A stretch of DNA of 64,000 nucleotides, from positions 124,001 through 188,000 of the forward strand of contig JANFAH010000078.1 of NCBI GenBank assembly GCA_024663395.1, written 5' to 3'. Numbering within the stretch: the first letter of the stretch is position 1; every line of letters begins with the position of its first letter. Below the pieces are notes generated by a model that was not told where the DNA came from, made no database searches, and saw only the letters and a program-made list of their open reading frames with translations. The DNA is from Pisolithus tinctorius (lineage: Eukaryota > Basidiomycota > Agaricomycetes > Boletales > Pisolithaceae). Positions 23,020 through 32,768 of this stretch are shown here, piece by piece. The position numbers and the translations under genes are program-made.

Positions 23020-24239
23020 CTACTCTTCCATCGCTTGTTCTCCGCCACCCTCCTGTTCTTCACCACCTTCCTGCTCTCCTTCGACTTCTTCCTCGTTATC
23101 CCCCTCCGCACCTTCATCCGCTTCCTCGTTCTTGTCCTCCGCCGCCTCCGACTGAGGCCTCTTCCATCCTCCGCCTGTGCGCTCGAGCTCAGCCATTCTG
23201 GCCTCTCGCGCGTCCTCCCTCCTCCTCATCTCCGCCCACTCGGCCCAGGCGCGGTACAGCGCCCACTCGTCGGCTGTCCGCTCTGCAGCCACCGCCATCC
23301 GCTCCGCTGCCTCTGCCATCCTCTCGAAGGCCAGCGCAGCGGTCTCGTGCGCTTCGGCCTGTCTCTCCATGGCCTGCAGCTGCCGCTCCCGCTCCCACTC
23401 CGCCCACCGCGTGTGGACTTTCGCACCCGAAGGACCCTCGAGTGGGGTCGCTGGTTCGTCCTCTCCGCCTGCCTCCCGCTCGTCGTCCGCTTCCTCCGTC
23501 TCCGTCGCTCTCTCCTTTCCCTTCCCTCGCGTCCTCTTCTTCTTCTCTCCTCGGGAGCTCCCCGTCCCTGCTCTCTTCCGCGAAGGCCCCGCCGCCGCCT
23601 CTTCCCGCGTCCAGCTGCACGTCTTTTTCTTGTTGTGACAGGGCACGCAGGCCCTGGTCTTGCCCTGCCCTGGCTCGCACTGGCCTGCTGTCAGACTCGC
23701 TACGCAGCGAGTGCAGGGCGGCCTCCTGGTAGCGGTGACCACCACAGAGGTCCCAGGGACCCTCTGGGCGGTGTTGACATCGTACACCGCGCCGCATAAT
23801 CTAAGAAAATAAAAAACTGCGAGTCAGCTCCGCCTGACTCACAGTACTCCGCCACTCACCTTTGTGCGGCCTCGTTCCGCTTGGCCTGAGCCCTCTCCTC
23901 AGAGGCCCTCTGCCTCTGCCTCTCTGCCTCCTCCTCTGCCGCCTTCTTCCTTCGAGCCTCCTCTTCCTCCTCCGCTCTCTTCCTCCGCTCCGCCTCCAAC
24001 CTCTCCTCCTCCGCCTTCCGCCTCTTGGCCTCCTCGCGTTTGGCCTTGCGCTCTGCCTCGCGTTCTCTCTCTCTCCGCTCGGTCTCCTCTCGACGGCGCG
24101 CCTTCTCCGCGGACTTCTCCCGCTCGGTGTCGGTGGAGTCGTCTGTGAGAACGGCCAGTTCTTCATCCGCGACTTGGGAGTAGTCGCGGACATGGCCAGG
24201 GGTTGGCTGGGGGGTTCTGCTCTGGCGCTGGGAAGACAT
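23020..24239 (-). CDS. Spliced antisense accessory gene of Gypsy element 1 (coiled coil plus Cys cluster)
   Basis: Lies between pol and the 3' LTR on the opposite strand. Exon 1 is 24239-23860. A 59-nt intron (donor GTGAGT, acceptor TTCTTAG) is followed by exon 2, 23800-23020, giving 386 residues. The first 130 residues are a highly charged Glu/Arg/Lys/Ala helix. After the intron comes C-x2-C-x8-C-x9-C-x2-C-x6-C (CTRCVASLTAGQC ... CVPCHNKKKTC), then basic patches, a long Ala/Glu/Arg helix and an acidic tail ending in repeated EEQEGG. It is not env and not a known retroviral protein. Because it is antisense and spliced, it must be transcribed from its own promoter near the 3' LTR. Function unknown; a DNA- or RNA-binding regulator or a captured host gene are guesses. 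Confidence 0.7.
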
Positions 24240-24420
24240 GATGATGGGGGATGGGATACGAGGGTTCAGTACCCTAACACGTGTTTTTAAGCGGTACTTC
24301 GAACTCCGACGGAGCTCCGCCGCGGCTAAAGCCATTATCCTCGAGGCATCAAAATAATTTCAAATGATCGACTCGTGTTGATCTCGTTCCGTACATGCGG
24401 CCTTCAGGGGTTCAGGCCCT

Positions 24421-24430
24421 AAGGGGGGGG
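24421..24430 (+). other. Polypurine tract of Gypsy element 1
   Basis: AAGGGGGGGG ending three bases before the 3' LTR, the usual place for the plus-strand DNA primer. Confidence 0.7.
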
Positions 24431-24433
24431 CAC

Positions 24434-25147
24434 TGTCATAACCGTGCGTTCACACTAAGCCCTTGCTAACTCCGCGCTTCACTCCGCCGGTCATTCACTC
24501 ACTCCGCACCAACTCCGCCCAACTTCTGTTGGTTGCGAACCATCTCCGCTCCGACTACTGTCGGATTTGTGTCTCTCTCCTACCGGACCGAGCGGTCCGT
24601 CCTCTGAGGGGTCATGTGACTACCTTCGCGGTCAGGTACTCCGCAGCGCGCTCACCGCATGGACCAGCGCCTGGACTATTTCCTTTTCTAGATGTTCTGT
24701 GTTACCCGTTCGTATGTCCTCCGTCTACCCTTCATTCGTCGTCCAGGAAGTTTTACTTGAAAATTTATGAGTCTCCGTATGTCAGTTCCGATTCCGGTTA
24801 CCGTACCTCCACAGCAGTATAAAAGCATGTACTGTACTCCGCTGTTCTTCAGTACGAATATCAACTTAGTTCCTACTCCCTCTGATTCCGTCTTCTGTCT
24901 GTCGGAGTTATCTCCGACTCTCCGTCTGTACTCTCCCTCTGAAATACGAGGGCTGAGATCGTGCAAGGGGGTAGCGCACGAGCTAAACCCGACGCCCTCA
25001 CTCCGCTCCGCCTTTGTCTCGGCGGTCTTCGTTCCTGCCGACACTCCGCTAGTCGGAATTCTGTTCTTCTGTGTCGGACTTGCTTCCGGACCCTCCTCTA
25101 GACCTTATTAAGCGTCGGAGTTGGTCGGAGTAGGCCCGGACTTGACA
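24434..25147 (+). repeat. 3' LTR (714 bp)
   Basis: Apparently identical to 17,112-17,825. It is followed by the duplicated target ACTGC at 25,148-25,152. Confidence 0.95.
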
Positions 25148-25179
25148 ACTGCGAAGGACATGATGTATGTAGGGAGTAT

Positions 25180-26759
25180 CTACTCTACCCTTGTGCGTTT
25201 TTTGCGTTCCACCTGCCGAACAGCTTGTGCAACCTCAGACAGTAAAAAGCATGAATTCCCAAGGCTCATACCAAAGTCCTTCATAAGCTGTTCCTCACTC
25301 AGGCTTCTAAGTTCGTCAATGTTGTAAAAGTCCATCGCTTCGGATTGTGGAATATAAACAGATAGTTTGTGCTTCGGAAAACTTGCATCGAGCTTGGTGA
25401 GGAAGTCGACGATCGTTGGATATGTTGGCCGGGTGTCATGGTCGAGCTCACTGGGAGACAGCTCACCTCGCTTCTCGCCCATGGTAGGTGTCACTGGAGT
25501 TGCTGGAGCCTGATACACTGGAGGCACCATCCACGGAGGCATCATTGGGGGCATGGGGGGCATGGGGGGCCATCCATACATCGACATATAGGGACTGTTG
25601 AGGGGCATTTGTGTGGCTGATGTCGATGAGGTCTTGTCACTTTGTGGAGCATGGAATTCTGAAAATAGATCACCTTTTGGTGGGGTCTTCAGCGTGACTC
25701 CATGCATCTCATGTCCCTGTCACCGTCAGTAAATTGATCGATGTAGCCACTAACAATGAAACTTACAAGTGTGAGTGCCCACCCTCGATGCTGGTTGAAT
25801 GTCAGGTTTACATGTTGGCCGGCACGGTTGATCTTGCAGTATTTGGAGGGACCACAACGCTGACACAACTTCAGTGACTTCTCCAGCTCCATGAGGGATT
25901 TGTTTTCCTTTTCAATCGCAGCGCTGTCTTCGTCATCCGCACTGGATCCGTCATTGTCAAGATCAAGAAGGGGAGGATTTTTGCCTTTTCCTGGTGGCTT
26001 CTTCTTGCCATGCATTGCACGTAGGGTAGACATATACTAGTTTTGACAATGAATAAGTATTATACTGACCACAAAACAATTTGAAATGCACCTGTTCGCT
26101 AACAAGAATCTTGACTGAGACGACTGAGTCTTTCTTCTTCTTCCATGCAGAATTTACCTGCTCTAAGCATCCATCCCAGTCAGCCAGTGTTCCAAGATTG
26201 ATGGCATCGTCCTTCTGAGCAGAAGTTGAGAGCTTGTATGAGAGCATAGGTTTGCATGCAAAATTCTGACACCCAATAGTGCTGTAGATTTCATCCAGGA
26301 CCTCTGAAAATGGAGTCCATTGTGAGAAAACAAGGTGCTTGGATCCCTCATTTGCCGCTTGAGGCACCAGTAAAATGACATCTAATAAATCAGGGTAGTA
26401 AGGGGCAACAAGTACATTGCAAGACAAAATAACATACTTTTGTCAAGTTCTGGGGAGTTTTCCTTGCAAGATACTGGCTTGACACTGAGCCGGATGGATT
26501 TTCGCTTGAGTGTGTCAACAGGAGAGTGTGCTGAAGTGCCATCAGTGTCACCAGGTGTGATACCAAGGCCATCCTTGTCAAGGTCAGGAGTTTCTGAATG
26601 AGGTGCCATGTCCTGGGAACAGATGGAGCTAGTGTCAGGAACTTGATTGATGGGCAAACTGCTTTGGGAGCCAGTTTTTTGCAGCCTGTGAGCACTCGCA
26701 GACTTTTTGTTACCCATGAGGAAGACATGTGTGCGGTGCATGTCTGGGATGAGGCTCAT
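25180..26759 (-). CDS. Second gene of the Tc1-type transposon, SAM-like C-terminal domain
   Basis: Four exons joined in phase (intron borders near 26,437/26,382, 26,088/26,035 and 25,766/25,718) give about 430 residues. The ATG at 26,757-26,759 coincides with the inner edge of the right TIR. The start is Ser/Lys-rich, followed by a globular region (VILLVPQAANEGSKHLVFSQ). A small Cys motif LCQRCGPSKYCKI leads into a GQHVNLTFNQ-type region, then a Pro/Met-rich linker (PPMPPMPPMMPPWM). A C-terminal helical bundle with DFYNIDELRSLSEEQLMKDF follows, which I read as SAM-like. It is convergent with the transposase. Probably an accessory factor (targeting or transposase partner), by position only. 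No in-frame stop was found. Confidence 0.65.
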
Positions 26760-27312
26760 TAGTCAGCACACACAACTCACACACAAAGATAAGACAGGCA
26801 TGGACAACTACCTCAACAAGTGCGAAACAAAGTGCATTTCTGTATGATACTGTTCCCTAGGTATTTTGAAGGGCTTTATGGATCTGAAACTTTTGTAAAA
26901 AAATATGCAATGTGGAGTGAGCAATTTTTGTTACATGATTGGCACCATTTGGAGTGCAGATTGCTCTCTGTTGGTACAAAACAATGGAAAAACCACTGGA
27001 TTTTCACCATGGTTCCCTCACCACCAGTGTATAGATCATGGCTAGAGGCATTTACAGCCATAGAAATGTGTAAATCACTTGCAATTGTTGTTATATGCTC
27101 AGAATGACCAAGTATTTTTTCCTGTCCAAAATAGCGGCTATTTCATCATGATTTCTACATCATCCCCTAGAGCTGATAATGCTGATTCAGAATATCAAAT
27201 TTTCTTTCAGATCCATCAAGAATTGAGTGAAATATTTGAGATATATATTTTATCTAGGATACCTATGAGTTTTGTTGTGTTTGGCCAGTGCCCTCAGTAC
27301 TGCAAACTGCTG
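26758..27312 (-). repeat. Right terminal inverted repeat (555 bp)
   Basis: Mirror of 15,158-15,712. The outer end is followed by TA at 27,313-27,314. Confidence 0.9.
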
Positions 27313-27314
27313 TA

Positions 27315-28264
27315 ATGCTTATCCCATTTATTATGGTTCTTTCGGTTTCAAGACGATGGCTGCCCTGCAAAAATATAACTCGTGTGGTTTTGACTTCATC
27401 GCATGCGAAGACATCCATGAATTGCCTCACGTTTGCCGCTCAATGCCTTGGTCGCTAACTGACAACAGCTGTTTCTGGGTTCAAATTACTGACCTCACCT
27501 GTGGTCTGCTGAGCGCTGCTGATGCCTTCAAATGCTTGGGGGTTATCAATGTCGTGTGGTTGCTGGGGGGGGGTATGTGTGTGGTGCATATCCTGCATTC
27601 ATGGATGGCTACACATTGGTCTTCGACAACAACATGTAAGTTTGTTGTCCTCTCCTATATGCAACCACACTCATGGTGCAAAGTGAGCTTCTCTCAGATC
27701 GGCAGTTCATCGGAAGTGAAGAGATTTAGCATGTGATGTGGTGGTTTTTTGGGGAATAGTGGGAGCGAAAACAAAGGTGTGGGGGCCAGTGGGATTTTTG
27801 AGTGTTTACATATCAACATGTTGGTTGTTCTGTGGTGGGCTTTTATGTCACATTTGTAAACAAGGTGCCTGCCATCCCTGACAGCCCTATCTTCTAGTTA
27901 TTTGTTATCTGGTCTACACAAGCTTACGATCGAGAATAGGGCTGCTCAAAGTTAAATGTGGAAAAAACATGCGAGCAAACTCGTGCGGTTGAGTTGTGAG
28001 TTTGTGGGCAAATATTCAAGCTCCAACTGGAGAATCAAACTCCGCTGAAAAGTGTGCATGCTTATCAACAGAGATCTAGCAAGTCATAATGGACTGAGAG
28101 CAAACAAGACAAACATCCATATTCACATGTACTACTACATACTATTGTAGTGTGAATATGATGTAGATGTATACATGTGGGGAGGGGGGGGGACAGCAAT
28201 ACAGCTAGGGGGGGGAATGGAAATGCATACTAAATGATGATCAATATTCTGTCATACACTGTTT
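27315..28264. other. Right flank of the transposon, no clear gene
   Basis: A plus-strand frame is open from the TIR to 27,736 and has some coding-like composition (YPIYYGSFGFKTMAALQKY). It may be a broken piece of an older gene, but I recognise nothing. From 27,740 to 28,260 the sequence is AT-rich with G runs (28,182-28,216) and a small hairpin (ACTACA ... TGTAGT near 28,132-28,149). Confidence 0.3.
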
Positions 28265-30023
28265 TCAAAGCAGATAAACATCTTGATTACTAGATGAAGG
28301 GCCTTGATCCTCACTGCCAGCTATGCCTTTTTGCAAGGCGAGGTTCCACACATGAAGTTCCTCCAACTTGATGGCGAGCTTCATCTTCTCCAACTCTTGA
28401 GCTGCCATTGTCTCCTCATGTGTGAACAGCTTGCATTGCATGGTAAGTTGGTGTTTGCAATTGGCTGAGAGAGCAGTGGCCTTCTGTCGAGTCCTCCAGT
28501 ATCCATACTTGAGCCAGTGATGCCTGACCTCCAACCTATCCTGCTGCACCTGTTGAAACTGCTTAATGAAAGTTAATGAAGCAGATGTGAGGTCTAAAGA
28601 AAGCTTGTCAGTGGGGGTATCCCATGCATGCTTATGGGATGGCCTTGATGACAGCTTGGAATCACTGTCACCAGAGAAAGTGGCAATGCTGGGGGGGGAA
28701 GACAATGAGAGACAAAGTGCTGAGAATAGGTTGGACAAAGCAATGTCAGAGTCAGAGGAGTCATCCATATTTGGAGTGGAGGCTGACTGGTGTTTAAGAA
28801 GGGGACAATCCTGCTTGAGGGATGGATGTGCTGGCTGGAGTTTTGGATGATGGGATACAAAGGGAGGGGGGTCATTGTTCAAGCTGATAGAATTTGCCCT
28901 GTTAAAAGTAGAGGGGGGAGGAGATATGACAGGAGACAACTTGGAAAAATTAAAGGATGGCAGGGGGGTGAGCAAAAACTGCTCAGAATTAGCTGGGAGG
29001 GATGACAGCAACAACCAGTTAGAAAAATGGGGGGGACACAATGGGTTGGCTGATGTTGACTGCCATCCAGGAGAGGATGGAGAGGGTGATGGAACAACAG
29101 GCAGTGGCAGCTCTCACTCAGAGAAGAGTGGGGAGGGGGATGGTATGGGAAATGATGGCATCTCAACATGTGACAAGGGGGGGTTGCCATCAACATTCAT
29201 CAGTTCAGAATCATCTGCAAAAAAGTTGTCATTAATATGAATGTTGCCACCCTCCTCTATTCCACCCTCTTCCAGCTGAGGTGAATTCAGCAGGCCTGCA
29301 GCAGGATTGACAGAATCTCTGGATGGTGGGTTTGGCCACAGCTTGAAGAGTTCAACTGCATGCCTAGCAAAATCCTGCCCACTATCAGCAGCACTCCAGG
29401 TGCTGTTGTAGGCAGGATTTGTGTGCCACCACCTGTGCAATTCTCCCCACCAAGGAAACTCCCTCTCGATTGTCACTGATAACAATCAGTAAACTGATGT
29501 GATTAGGAATGAAATAGTCACATACTGATTATATTTTTTGTGCTGTTGCTGCTTGCAAGATCCTCATAGGTGTGCCCAGCACCCATCTGCCCAAGTAGTG
29601 TGTTCTGCTTTCAGTACTTTGTTTTTAAACTGTAATTGTTGAGCAGTGAATTTTTGTTTAAAAGAGATGCATGTACATGTCAAGCCAACTACAGATTGGA
29701 GTGGCAAAAACAGCTGGATTGTCTTGAGCAAGGACTCATAATTTGGGGGACTCATCAACCAAGAAGATCACTTTCATGATCTCAATGTATATCACATTCT
29801 TCCTGTGTTGCAATTGTTGCTTACTCCTACCTTCCTCTTGAGCATCTTGTGTGGAGTTGGAAAACAGCTTCTTCCACTCTGCTTCATGGGTCCTACACCA
29901 CTTGATAAGATGATTGGTCCACACAGCATAAGTTTTCTCCCATATAACACAAGGGACCACTGCTTTTGTCACTGATCTGGTGGGTTTTGATGCCAGGGGA
30001 GGAGCAGATGGCTCAGACTCCAT
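28265..30023 (-). CDS. Unrecognised multi-exon gene, possible transposon companion
   Basis: The start ATG is at 30,021-30,023 (MESEPSAPPL). The first exon has a Trp-rich helical region (WEKTYAVWTNHLIKW). Further exons can be joined near 29,757, about 29,600 and 29,478. The exon from 29,478 begins TIEREFPWWGELHRWWHTNP and continues in one frame to the stop at 28,265, apart from a single in-frame TGA at 29,114-29,116. The C-terminal half is Ser/Pro-rich and then a long helix (about 28,270-28,600, QQVQQDRLEVRHHWLK, then EKMKLAIKLEELHVW). Poly-C runs in the coding strand give many G runs on the plus strand. No family was recognised. The TGA means it is either pseudogenised or has an intron I missed. 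Confidence 0.4.
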
Positions 30024-30454
30024 GGCAGCTATGGACAATGTATTAGATGAGAGCAGTCAGAGTTTGAATACTGATATTCTCAGCCAAAAACTCACCACAA
30101 ACACCTGACAAACACCCAAGGAATTAGCCAAACCTCTAGCAACTTTGAGGTGCACTAATCAGTACTTCAGATCTATGCCTCATTGGAGTGTGCACCAGCT
30201 CTCTTCAGTTTTGAACCACTAGACAGAGATTGGTACATGGTGGTGATGGACACACTACCAGATTTTGTAGAACTCCATCATGCTAAACCAACTCCTTGGG
30301 TTTTCAACTGCTTCAGTTTCATCTTTGCTGAGTTGCATAGAAAGAGATAAGTTCACGGTATTATTCGTGACACCAACATCATGGCATTGCAGACAAAGCA
30401 AAAGGTTATGCTGGGAGACTTCAACTGGGCAGGAGAGGAGGAAAAGGTGTGCTA

Positions 30455-30655
30455 TCCCGTGAATGTCGACGGACCGAATCTCTTTAACTATAAGACCACA
30501 TGTAGTTACGCAGGTTGTTTCTCTATTAGAGACTCTCGTTATTCTCGCACCTAAACGAATGACATTGTCGTCGGTTTCATCTCCGGAATCCACATCATCA
30601 TTCTTGAGCGTCGCTGTAATGTGATGTCGGTGAGACGCGGAACATATGCTGCCCA
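30455..30655 (-). pseudogene. Second, diverged fragment of DIS3/RRP44
   Basis: About 200 bp clearly alignable to 37,455-37,655 of the larger DIS3-like gene. Shared words include CATCATTCTTGAGCGTCGC and the protein stretch LKNDDV-[D/E]-SGDE-[T/I]-D. The fragment covers the linker before the second cold-shock domain and decays on both sides, with in-frame disagreements. It is the same strand as the main copy, so it looks like a relic of a local duplication about 7 kb away. Confidence 0.65.
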
Positions 30656-31139
30656 CGGCAGCCCCTGGAGCGAGAGAATTTCATAGTTCCTACCGAGAAC
30701 ACCTAAAAAGCGTTACTATAATACCTAGACACGAATGCAGACTTGGACCTTGAATATTTGAATCTTGCTTGCTGGGACTGTATGCCATGTGAACCAGCAC
30801 TGTGCCTTCGTGTACAATCTACAACCAGAATCTACAGCGGAGAGACCCGGGCTCGCATTGGCAGAGGTTTGATACCAATGTGACAGGTGCAATAGTCTTG
30901 AGCTGCAGTACTGAATCCAGATGGCAGACGGCAGGTGAGGCTTTATTTCGGTCGAACAGGAACCAGAGTTACGACGCCGTAAGAACATGACATAGCCCGG
31001 GGCTGTGTGAGTGAGGACAAGGCACACGAGGCACTGCCACACCTTTTCCCAAGTCTTTCACTATTCCGCCGTCCCAGACATTTTTTTTCTTTTCTGCAAT
31101 CTTCGCACTATCGGGGAGGTGGTGAAGAACGGAACCCTC

Positions 31140-31965
31140 ACGATGTTTTACCCCCAGTCGCAGGTCGCCGAACCGCGCGAAGTCAACCAGCTTTTATCAT
31201 CGTGCTTTTCGGGTTCCTCTCTTACCTCGCTTCCGTCCACGCATGTACATCATCAGCAGTTCTTTTAATTGAAATATTGCGTCGACACTGACGATCCGTT
31301 AGATTTCATCATCAATCAACCTGGCGCGTCGACCTCATGGGCTGTTGGCTCACCGTATCCCGTTACATGGACAAAGGGTCTCCAGGATGGAGTAGACACA
31401 TTCGACGTAGAGCTCATGAGACTGTACGAGGATGGTCCTTTACCTGGTGGCCAAGAGCGGTACGGCCTTGCCTAAAAACCTTTACTGGCTTTTCCCGCTA
31501 ACCTGGACGGTGTCCTTGGTTCTGCAGTGCCTACTACGTATTCTACACTCAACATCCTACTTCAGGACGTCCCTGCTGGCGACGACTACTTCCTACTCTG
31601 TCTTAACTCCACCGATGGAGTGACATTTGGGATTTCCTCCCGCTTCACCGTTTCCAACTCATCGTCATCTTCTAACCCAAGTCCGGATCCCTCGGTTCCG
31701 ACGGTCACCGGTCTCCGGCACACCAGATCCTCTCAAAGTATTTGCGACAACACTGGGGCCTGCATCCAACGGTGCCCATGGACTTCTTTATGGAAATGAA
31801 CCAGGCATCTGGGGTGTGCTCGTCATGATGGGTGCAGCTGTTCTTAGCGGAGTCTGGACAGTTGTGGTAATGATCTTGACGCCGGTTTCCATTAACCTTC
31901 ACTCACTCGTACTGTGGCGCTGTGCTCCTGGACATTCTACACCGATAATAGGTATCTCTGACTGA
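31140..31965 (+). pseudogene. Kre9/KNH-like (Ser-Thr-rich GPI-anchored) cell-wall protein gene, frame-broken
   Basis: The homologous order is: hydrophobic signal-like segment (IIVLFGFLSYLASVHA, about 31,194-31,240), then DPLDFIINQPGASTSW and YPVTWTKG, then LYLVAK, an intron at 31,460-31,527, then STLNILLQDVPAGDDYFLLC and FGISSRFTVSN, a Ser/Pro linker, and a C-terminal hydrophobic stretch (IWGVLVMMGAAVLSGVW) fitting a GPI-anchor signal. This is the conserved layout of the PF10342-type family, secreted proteins linked to beta-glucan assembly. Reading it requires dropping one extra base near 31,436 and near 31,710. The join between signal segment and mature part also fails. Confidence 0.65.
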
Positions 31966-32359
31966 TGTTTTGCTGTCTGTCGTTACAGCCACATTTACAT
32001 ATTCTATCTCTACTTGTAGGTTAGTGACAGTTTACCACGCAACAAGCTTGGATTTGTTTGTACTCGCTCCCTGGGAGGTTGTGCTGACATCGAGTTTTGT
32101 CCCTGAGAGTTTACAGTACTTGCACAGCAACAGACCTTCACCAGTAATATTTGTGCCATGGCACAGTGTGGGCGCATGCTGGTGAGAAGAACCAAGAGTC
32201 ACATATCTTTGGCATGAATGAAGTGGTGATGAAACCATGCCATTTTTGCTAATTGTTGTGAACACCTGCAAAACTGTCCAGCTGGTATTGTAAATTCAAT
32301 TGTGAAGTACCAAGTCACACAACCATAACCAGGGGCAAACATGGTCACATGATCACTAG

Positions 32360-32410
32360 CAATCTGCTGTTTTTTTTGTTTTGTTTTTTTGTTTTTTTTT
32401 GTTTTTCATG
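32360..32410 (+). repeat. T-rich tract
   Basis: Long T runs interrupted by single G residues. Simple low-complexity DNA between damaged genes. Confidence 0.7.
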
Positions 32411-32768
32411 ATTTACGGATCGATAGTTACAGGCCGAATCTGTGAAAAAAGTGGCAAACACTCAGGCAGCTTTTTGAAGTCACTGTATGGATGTGGTCCA
32501 ATATAAAGGTCAAGAAATGTACTGATTCTTCCTTGGACGTGGTAATATGTCGCAGCCTACATTTTCACCCACACAAAACGCCAAGACTCTCCGGCACCAA
32601 GTCCTCCAGCAACTGAATAAATTCACTGAGAAGGATCCAGTCAAGTGGCGGCGGGGCTGGAGAGCCTTCACGCAAGATGCGCATATATGCTATGTCGTCA
32701 GGAAGCATGCCAAACCTGTCACAACGATTGGAAATATGGTTAGCAAAATCTCGCTTAGGTCATAGGTC

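Larger units (their letters stand above)
17112..25147 (+). mobile_element. Complete Ty3/Gypsy chromodomain retrotransposon (chromovirus)
   Basis: 8,036 bp, bounded by 714-bp LTRs starting TGTCATAACC and ending GGACTTGACA. The five bases before and after are ACTGC (17,107-17,111 and 25,148-25,152), a perfect target duplication. The LTRs show no difference I could find, implying very recent insertion. Order is LTR, gag, -1 frameshift, pol (PR-RT-RH-IN-chromodomain), antisense accessory gene, G-rich polypurine tract (24,421-24,430), LTR. It inserted in the short gap between the two convergent genes of the Tc1-type transposon. Confidence 0.95.
15158..27312. mobile_element. Tc1/mariner-type (DD34E) two-gene transposon with 555-bp TIRs, interrupted by a Gypsy element
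   Basis: The outer ends are CAGCAGTTTGCAG on both sides in inverted orientation, flanked by TA at 15,156-15,157 and 27,313-27,314, the expected TA target duplication. Sequence identity between the arms stops abruptly at 15,712 and 26,758. Without the Gypsy insertion (17,112-25,147 plus 5-bp duplication) the element is about 4.1 kb. It encodes a 333-residue transposase and a convergent second gene. Both genes start at or close to the inner edge of a TIR, so the duplicated TIRs may supply near-identical promoters. TIRs this long are unusual for the superfamily, whose TIRs are mostly tens to a few hundred bp. Confidence 0.85.

Noticed and set aside
28680..29190. Repeated G runs as G-quadruplex array
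   Set aside because: They are the complement of Pro/Ser codons in a coding exon; possible but not separable from composition by eye.
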